Positions 59,322 through 64,000 of a stretch of DNA of 64,000 bases are shown here, piece after piece. A program made the position numbers and the translations under genes. Below the pieces are notes generated by a model. The model was given only the letters and a program-made list of their open reading frames with translations. It had not been told where the DNA came from and ran no database searches. This DNA is from Lujinxingia vulgaris (GTDB taxonomy: Bacteria > Myxococcota_A > Bradymonadia > Bradymonadales > Bradymonadaceae). The DNA lies in contig NZ_VOSM01000005.1 of the NCBI RefSeq assembly GCF_007997015.1, positions 62,001-126,000 on the forward strand. Reading direction: 5' to 3'. Every line of letters starts with the position of its first letter. Position 1 is the first letter of the stretch.

Positions 59322-60164
59322 CTACCCCTCGCCGCCTGCCTCTTTTTTATAATACGATTTGATATGGGCTCCTTCTGGCAGCGCGCTCTTTTCAGGTTGC
59401 ACCCGGCCCACATCCCGACTCCAGCACTCTTCACGGCGCTCGCGTCTGCGGCGCTGCGAAGCGGCGTCGTTGCCGGCGTACTGTCGGTCGAGCTTCCGGC
59501 GGCGGCGCGACTCTTCGCTCATGTCGCGCGTCAGGCCTGCAGCGCGGGCCTGCTCGCGCTCCGAGGCGCTTAAGCCCCCGCGCTCGCAGAGCATCACCTT
59601 ATAATGACGCTCAAAGCCGGCGCCCTGCAGCCAGCCCTCCACGCGACCGGTGGCGATAGCCCAGACCAGGAACACGCTCAACACGATCGCTCCCACGGCC
59701 CCTAATGTGCCGCCGCGGCCGCCAATGTGGTAGGTGCCGTCGGCGCCGCGGGTGACCTTCGTCGCCCCCCAGGCCCCGGCGCCGGACGCGCTCGAAGAGG
59801 GCGACGAGTCAGGCCGAGAGTTACCTGCCGGCGAGGAGAAACTCCCGAAGGATGGCGCGCTGCCTGGCGGCAGGCCCGGTCCCCCCGGGGGCTCGGCCCC
59901 CTCCGCCGGCCTGCCGAGGTCGGATAACGAGGCGCCAAACCCCACCGATGCCCCCTGCTGCGGGTAGGCACCGCCCCGGGGCGAACCTCCCGAGCGCGGC
60001 GCCCCAGCGCCTCCCGCCCCACCCTGGCTCCCCGACCAGGCGCTCGTTTCTTGCGCCCCTCCCCCCGCCTCAGCGGTCGCGCCAGCGCCGGTCAACAGCT
60101 CGGCACAATGCAGACAGTTCCTGGCGTTGGAGGGGTTTCGACCACCACATCGCTCGCATCGCAT
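59322..60164 (-). CDS. Zinc-ribbon protein with Gly/Ser-rich linker and one membrane helix
   Basis: A 280-residue protein. Residues 1-20 form a zinc ribbon (CERCGG and CLHC). A linker of about 120 residues is rich in Gly, Ser, Pro and Ala and probably unstructured. One membrane segment follows (GTLGAVGAIVLSVFLVWAI, about 155-175), then a charged C-terminal domain (about 190-280) with two cysteines, rich in Arg and Glu (ESRRRRKLDRQY). I recognise no family for the C-terminal part. The topology suggests the zinc ribbon inside the cell and the charged domain outside, or the reverse; the sequence does not decide. GAGGAG precedes the ATG. It lies 193 bases upstream of the helicase gene on the same strand. 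Confidence 0.75.
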   Translation of the reverse strand: MRCERCGGRNPSNARNCLHCAELLTGAGATAEAGGGAQETSAWSGSQGGAGGAGAPRSGGSPRGGAYPQQGASVGFGASLSDLGRPAEGAEPPGGPGLPPGSAPSFGSFSSPAGNSRPDSSPSSSASGAGAWGATKVTRGADGTYHIGGRGGTLGAVGAIVLSVFLVWAIATGRVEGWLQGAGFERHYKVMLCERGGLSASEREQARAAGLTRDMSEESRRRRKLDRQYAGNDAASQRRRRERREECWSRDVGRVQPEKSALPEGAHIKSYYKKEAGGEG

Positions 60165-60302
60165 GCTCGCTCCTCGGCTTCACGCGGCTCCCACCGAGCC
60201 GCGGCCTCTCAACGATTCGATGAGTGCCGAGGCTGACAAAGTGCGTCGCCGACGTCAATTGCACGACGACCCGGCGTCGCTTTCCGCCTGTGCGCGTCTT
60301 TC

Positions 60303-60613
60303 TATCCCCTCGCCCCCCTCGCCATGCCTTTCGCGATAGGCCCGCGAACCCCTCGACCCCCTCGCCATGCCTTTCGCGATAGGCCCGCGAACCCCTCGAC
60401 CCCCTCGCCATGCCTTTCGCGATAGGCCCGCGAACCCCTCGACCCCCTCGCCATGCCTTTCGCGATAGGCCCGCGAACCCCTCGACCCCCTCGCCATGCC
60501 TTTCGCGATAGGCCCGCGAACCCCTCGACCCCCTCACCATGCCTTTCGCGATAGGCTCGCGAACCCCTCGACCCCCTCGCCATCCCTTTCACGATAGGCC
60601 CGCGAACCCCTTT
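60303..60613. repeat. 43-bp tandem repeat, about seven copies, each with a hairpin
   Basis: A direct repeat with an exact 43-base period: GCCATGCC or a close form recurs at 60321, 60364, 60407, 60450, 60493, 60536 and 60579. Inner copies are identical; the last two carry point changes. Each copy contains TTCGCG-ATAGGCC-CGCGAA, a 6-bp stem with a 7-base loop. There are no spacers. It fills most of the 525-base gap without genes between 60165 and 60689. Open frames across it exist only because of the repeat and change frame from copy to copy, so they are not taken as genes. The rest of the gap shows nothing I can name. Confidence 0.95.
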
Positions 60614-60675
60614 ACGCCCCCTTCGGGGTATATCGAAAGCGTAGCGAGCCACGAAGCGCTCAAAATCCCCCCTTA

Positions 60676-60705
60676 ATCATCAAAAATCATCAAAAATCAT
60701 CAAAA
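60676..60705. repeat. 10-bp tandem repeat across the dksA-like stop codon
   Basis: Three perfect copies of ATCATCAAAA stand in a row. On the minus strand they run over the last codons and the stop codon (60690-60692) of the DksA/TraR-type gene. Because the unit is 10 bases, gain or loss of one copy would shift the frame at the very end of the protein. Confidence 0.9.
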
Positions 60706-61085
60706 TCCCGCAAATGCCGCCGTCTCCCGTCCCGTCGCGGCCCGGAGCGCTTCGACTGACAGGGTACGCATAAGGTCGCCCAGGGCATCAGCTCCAGGCG
60801 GCGCAGGGGAATGGGCTCATCGCAGTCCAGACATAGCCCGAACTCCTCGGGGTCGGCCGCCATACGCTCGAGCGCCGCCTCGATCTTGCGCAGCTCCTCC
60901 ACCCGCATGCGGTTTCGCTTCGAGGCGATCACCTGGTTCATCTCGTTGAGGGGCTGCTCGTCTTCATCGGCGTGCTCCACCGCCGAGGGGCGGTTGGGGT
61001 CGACGCCAATATCGCCCTGAGCCATCAGCTCGGCGCGGCGAGCCTGCAGGCGCTCGCGAAGGATTTTCAAGTCGTCGTCTTCCAC
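60690..61085 (-). CDS. DksA/TraR-type zinc finger protein
   Basis: A 131-residue protein of the DksA/TraR family. A helical first part with an acidic stretch (about 38-46, HADEDEQPL) is followed by a helix to about residue 78 and a four-cysteine zinc finger: Cys85, Cys88, Cys106, Cys109 (GLCLDC and LCVPCQ). DksA works with ppGpp on RNA polymerase through its secondary channel; the coiled-coil tip Asp residues cannot be assigned with certainty here. Compared with E. coli DksA (151) it is shorter. The start is GTG at 61085, with GGAG somewhat far upstream (11 bases). The last residues (FDDF) are encoded by a 10-bp tandem repeat. Confidence 0.88.
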   Translation of the reverse strand: MEDDDLKILRERLQARRAELMAQGDIGVDPNRPSAVEHADEDEQPLNEMNQVIASKRNRMRVEELRKIEAALERMAADPEEFGLCLDCDEPIPLRRLELMPWATLCVPCQSKRSGPRRDGRRRHLRDFDDF

Positions 61086-61442
61086 AGGCGTTCATGCTCC
61101 AGAACGTGGATTAAAGAGGCCGGCCACCGGCCGGATTCGCAGCGCAAAGATGTATCGCGCTTGACCTTTGAGCTCAACGCTGTCACAAGCCGCTTGCCGA
61201 GTGTCGCCTCAACGGTCCACTCGAGTCTTGAGAAGAGCTAAGCGCCGGGCACACTTGCCGATTTCCCGAGCGCGCTATCCTTTTGCTCCGATGCTCCCGA
61301 AAGTGAGGTCGCCAAAAAAAGGGTCTGGCTCGTTACGACGCAATGATCAGAAGTTGATGTCGCTGGTGCTCTCAACGCAGCAGACACAGCATCAACGATC
61401 GCTCACGGCGTCATTTCCTTTTTACGGCACCATGGAGTCATC
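61086..61442. other. Intergenic region between dksA-like and DEAD-box helicase genes
   Basis: This gap of 357 bases lies between divergent genes. It holds a GC hairpin (GGCCGG, loop CCA, CCGGCC, near 61118) and a fair candidate promoter for the helicase (CTTGCC and TATCCT, 16 bases apart, ending near 61280). That would leave a leader of about 155 bases, in keeping with the long leaders of many cold-induced DEAD-box genes. A TTGACC at about 61161 has no good -10 partner. No RNA gene is recognised. Confidence 0.4.
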
Positions 61443-63029
61443 ATGAGCATCTCTGTCGACGCTTCTGCGTCTATCCCCCCGTCTACCTTCCGCCAGCTGG
61501 GCCTGAGCGACGCGATCCTCAGCGCCGTGACCGACGCCGGCTACGATTCGCCCACGCCGATTCAGGCCGGGGCGATTCCGCTTCTTCTTGCCGGCCACGA
61601 TATCATCGGCCAGGCCCGCACCGGCACCGGCAAAACGGCGGCGTTTGCGCTGCCGATGCTCAGCGCCATCGACCTGAACGTCAACGCGGTGCAGGGTCTG
61701 ATTTTGACCCCGACGCGTGAGCTCGCCATTCAGATCGCCGAAGCGATGGAGACCTACGCCAGCCACCGCGCCGGTCTGCGCATTCTTCCGATCTACGGCG
61801 GCACCTCGATCGTGGGTCAGCTCCACGATCTTCGCCGCGGCGTGCACGTGGTGGTGGGCACCCCGGGTCGTGTGCTCGATCATATGCGTCGCCAGAGCCT
61901 GCGACTGGATCAGGTCCGCGCGCTGGTGCTCGACGAAGCCGACGAGATGCTGCGCATGGGCTTTATCGACGACGTCGAGACGATCCTGGAAGCCACGCCC
62001 AAAGAGCGCCGCACCGCCCTTTTCTCGGCGACGATGCCCCGCGCTATTGAGGCCGTGGCTCAGAAACACCTCGACCAGCCGCGCAGCGTGATGATCGCCT
62101 CGCAGGCCGAGTCGACCATCGAGCAGCGCTTTATCCGTCTGCGCTACCCGGAAAAATTCTTCGCGCTCGACCGTCTGCTGCGCGCCAGCGACCACGAGGG
62201 TGTTCTGGTCTTCGCTCAGCGCCGCGCCGACACCGAAGAGATCGCGCAAAAGCTCAATGAGCTCGGCCACCGCGCCCAGGCGCTCAACGGCGACCTGGGG
62301 CAGCACCAGCGCGAGCTGGTCGTCAACCGCCTGCGTGAGCGCCAGCTCGATGTGGTCGTGGGCACCGACGTGGCCGCCCGCGGTCTGGACGTCGACCACT
62401 TAAGCCTGGTCGTCAACTACGACCTGCCCTTCGACGTCGATACCTACACCCACCGCGTCGGCCGCACCGGCCGCGCCGGGCGCGAAGGTATGGCGGTGAG
62501 CCTGATCTCCAACCGACAGATGGCGTTTATTCGCCAGGTCGAGCGCAAGATGAAGACCAGCGTCACCCCGATGCAGATCCCCTCGGCGGCCGATGTGGAG
62601 CGCCGCGCCGCCGACGAGCACGCCGCCAAACTGCGCAAGGTGCTCACCGAGAAGCCCGACCTGCTCTCCCCCCATTACGACCTGGTCAAGGGCCTGGTCG
62701 ATGAGGGCTTCCACATGACGGAGGTGGCCGCGGCTGCCTCACTGCTTGCCGCCGGCGACGCCCTGAAGCCCCCGACGATGGCCGACCTCAACGCCATCAC
62801 CCCCAGCTCGCATCGCGCCTCCAACGGCAAGAAGAGCCGCTCCTCGAAGCATCGCGGCCGCTCGAAGGGTCGCGGCTCGCGCAGCTCCAAATCCTCGCGC
62901 AGCTCCAAGTCCTCGCGCTCGGCGAAGCCCGCGCGCAGCGAGAGCCGCAAGAGCTCCGGGCGTAACGCCTCGCGCAACACCCGCAAGAAGTTCAGCCACC
63001 GCAAAGGCCCCAAGCCCCCGCGCGATTGA
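61443..63029 (+). CDS. DEAD-box ATP-dependent RNA helicase
   Basis: A 528-residue DEAD-box helicase of the DeaD/RhlE type. The Q motif region (FRQLGLSDAI, then SPTPIQ) is followed by Walker A ARTGTGKT (58-65), PTRELAIQ, the DEAD motif at 164-167, SAT at 195-197 and HRVGRTGRAGREG near 345. After the helicase core (to about 375) come a helical part and a basic tail (about 465-528) of Ser/Arg/Lys repeats (for example SSKSSRSSKSSRS) that should bind RNA unspecifically. Such enzymes unwind rRNA and mRNA structure, often in ribosome assembly and the cold. ATG at 61443 has TGGAG upstream. A bidirectional terminator follows about 90 bases after the stop. Confidence 0.95.
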   Translation: MSISVDASASIPPSTFRQLGLSDAILSAVTDAGYDSPTPIQAGAIPLLLAGHDIIGQARTGTGKTAAFALPMLSAIDLNVNAVQGLILTPTRELAIQIAEAMETYASHRAGLRILPIYGGTSIVGQLHDLRRGVHVVVGTPGRVLDHMRRQSLRLDQVRALVLDEADEMLRMGFIDDVETILEATPKERRTALFSATMPRAIEAVAQKHLDQPRSVMIASQAESTIEQRFIRLRYPEKFFALDRLLRASDHEGVLVFAQRRADTEEIAQKLNELGHRAQALNGDLGQHQRELVVNRLRERQLDVVVGTDVAARGLDVDHLSLVVNYDLPFDVDTYTHRVGRTGRAGREGMAVSLISNRQMAFIRQVERKMKTSVTPMQIPSAADVERRAADEHAAKLRKVLTEKPDLLSPHYDLVKGLVDEGFHMTEVAAAASLLAAGDALKPPTMADLNAITPSSHRASNGKKSRSSKHRGRSKGRGSRSSKSSRSSKSSRSAKPARSESRKSSGRNASRNTRKKFSHRKGPKPPRD

Positions 63030-63120
63030 TTTTTTCAATCAGGGAGCTGCGGCTGTGAACCCATGGTGATGTCGCCTGAACGAAGAGACATCGCATCACC
63101 GTAAGTTCACGATCGGCATT

Positions 63121-63153
63121 AAAAAACCCGGCGCATCCGCGCCGGGTTTTTTT
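63121..63153. terminator. Bidirectional terminator after the DEAD-box helicase gene
   Basis: AAAAAACCCGGCGC (63121-63134) and GCGCCGGGTTTTTT (63139-63152) form a perfect 14-bp stem with loop ATCC. As and Ts flank it in the right way for both strands. It separates the helicase gene from the partial gene on the minus strand. A second inverted repeat (GGTGATG at 63065-63071, CATCACC at 63094-63100) lies between it and the helicase stop codon. Confidence 0.94.
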
Positions 63154-63211
63154 GATCATTTCGAGGAGGTGAACTCGACCTCCAGCCCCTTCAAACAGGC
63201 CAGCGTGATGG

Positions 63212-64000
63212 TCAATCCACCGCAGGCGTCGCCACCGCCATCCGGGGCACCGGGCTGACCGCGCGCACCTCCCAGCCCGAGGCGCTCAACAGGTCGCGAA
63301 GCCCCTGCGGGGGCCGCTCTCCGGCCACCTCGGCGTTGAGCGGGCGCTCGTCCACATAGGTCGAGACCGTATACGAAGACCACTCCCCGTCGCTGCACGC
63401 ATAACACGCCCCGAAGGCGTAATGCTGCTCGGCGAAAAGGCGGCCCTCCTCGGCGTCCCAGGAGGGCGTAAGCGCCACCAGAGTGCCGTCGCCGGGCTCG
63501 ACCTCCACGTCTTCTTCCAGGCCGAGCTTCAGCCCCTCAAAATGCTCCGCCCCCAGCGCCGCGCTCAACGCACCCACCTCCACCTGCGTTGGCTCCCCGC
63601 CGCTGAAGTCGATCGCCAGCTGCTCGCACTCCACCCCCGGGTGGGCCGCACCGCAGTAGTACGAATCCACACACAGGGTCACAAGCCCCACGCTGCCGAC
63701 CGCCCCGACCGGGGTCATCGACACCTCCCACCAGCGATCCTCCGGCGCCATCGTCGTCTCTTCCGGCGCCCAGGACTCCCCGGTGGTGTCGTTGATAAAA
63801 CGCCCGGTCATCACCGCTCGATCCGTCAAACACGCCTTCGGATCGGGCTCCTCCGCCCCCTCCATCATCTGCTCCGAGACGCAGCCGCAGTCGGGCTGGG
63901 CAACCTGGCGGGTGCCCTCCTCCCAGCGCCACATCCCGGTGGCCCCGGGCACCACCAGCCCGGCAAAGGCGGAGTGCTGCGAGCCCAGCCCGTCGTAGAC
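63212..64000 (-). CDS. C-terminal part of an exported-type protein of unknown function (cut by window edge)
   Basis: The frame is open from the right edge to a stop at 63212, giving the last 262 residues of a protein whose start lies outside. It has at least seven cysteines (CGC, CLTD, LCVDSYYCG, ECEQ, GACYAC), many Glu and Gly, and beta-rich segments (WWEVSMTPVGAVGSVGLVTL, then VTLCVDSYYCGAAHPG). The cysteine pattern and acidic character fit a secreted or surface protein with disulfides. The YYCGAAHPG segment recalls DUF3298-like peptidoglycan-associated domains, but this is weak. I do not assign a function. In-frame start codons exist near 63955, but the frame continues upstream of them without a stop. 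Confidence 0.7.
   Translation of the reverse strand, partial: VYDGLGSQHSAFAGLVVPGATGMWRWEEGTRQVAQPDCGCVSEQMMEGAEEPDPKACLTDRAVMTGRFINDTTGESWAPEETTMAPEDRWWEVSMTPVGAVGSVGLVTLCVDSYYCGAAHPGVECEQLAIDFSGGEPTQVEVGALSAALGAEHFEGLKLGLEEDVEVEPGDGTLVALTPSWDAEEGRLFAEQHYAFGACYACSDGEWSSYTVSTYVDERPLNAEVAGERPPQGLRDLLSASGWEVRAVSPVPRMAVATPAVD

Noticed and set aside
60255-60652. Open frames on the minus strand with a 43-residue repeat of Gly, Arg and Glu
   Set aside because: They arise because a 43-bp repeat reads through three frames in turn; composition is unlike protein and no start signal stands out.

Overview
The window is a high-GC (by eye about two-thirds G+C) bacterial chromosome segment, dense in genes, with no rRNA, no CRISPR array and no insertion sequence that I can see. 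The mix of genes points to the myxobacteria-like 'delta' lineages, most likely Bradymonadales or a relative: a C-terminal CG-C/transmembrane/Arg tail of MYXO-CTERM type behind an Asp-Ala-Gly-Glu-Pro linker, zinc-ribbon eukaryote-like Ser/Thr kinases, a TPR-PEGA protein, a roadblock/LC7 (MglB-like) protein, many lipoproteins and large TPR and VIT/VWA proteins. The lineage is an inference from content only.

Layout. 1-5.83 kb: the rpoB-rpoC operon on the minus strand (rpoC runs off the left edge) behind a long leader and a TTGACA-type promoter, not joined to ribosomal protein genes. 5.87-8.12 kb: a NERD-pseudokinase and a small NAD(P)-binding protein. 8.38-19.3 kb: a plus-strand run with rpsD, a lipoprotein, a queuosine-tRNA-mannosyltransferase-like glycosyltransferase, an overlapping crotonase-amidase-CheR operon, a hybrid histidine kinase, a YbjT-like protein, an OmpA-family lipoprotein and another lipoprotein. 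19.3-24.3 kb: minus-strand orphan DNA methyltransferase, TPR-PEGA protein and a Ser/Thr kinase. 24.7-29.0 kb: a Cys-rich lipoprotein, ahcY with its terminator, an MscS channel and a BKACE-family enzyme. 29.1-33.7 kb: a minus-strand pair of membrane proteins (one a GT39-like glycosyltransferase). 34.0-38.3 kb: a roadblock protein, efp, a large TPR protein and tRNA-Gly(CCC).

38.3-42.0 kb looks accessory: an M23 peptidase with sorting tail and its lipoprotein partner, a HigBA-like toxin-antitoxin pair with a visible operator, a phage-like small protein and a 43-bp minisatellite. 42.0-44.3 kb holds the most striking gene: a complete HflX ribosome-splitting GTPase fused in frame to a complete macrolide 2'-phosphotransferase (Mph)-like kinase. 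Both parts are families linked to survival of ribosome-targeting antibiotics. 44.8-48.5 kb has a histidine kinase with a receiver whose phospho-acceptor Asp is Cys, a lipoprotein and a Gfo/Idh/MocA oxidoreductase. 48.5-59.1 kb (minus) carries a membrane protein, a FecR-VIT-VWA lipoprotein and a 2026-residue transglutaminase-like/DUF4011/SF1 helicase/nuclease that fits a single-gene defence system. 59.3-64 kb has a zinc-ribbon membrane protein, a second 43-bp minisatellite of unrelated sequence, a DksA/TraR-type protein, a DEAD-box RNA helicase and a partial secreted-type protein at the right edge.

Two signals lie outside genes: two minisatellites with the same exact 43-bp period, and the octamer CTGGCGAG, which I counted about 39 times (29 plus, 10 minus) against roughly five expected from base composition, in all reading frames and between genes.
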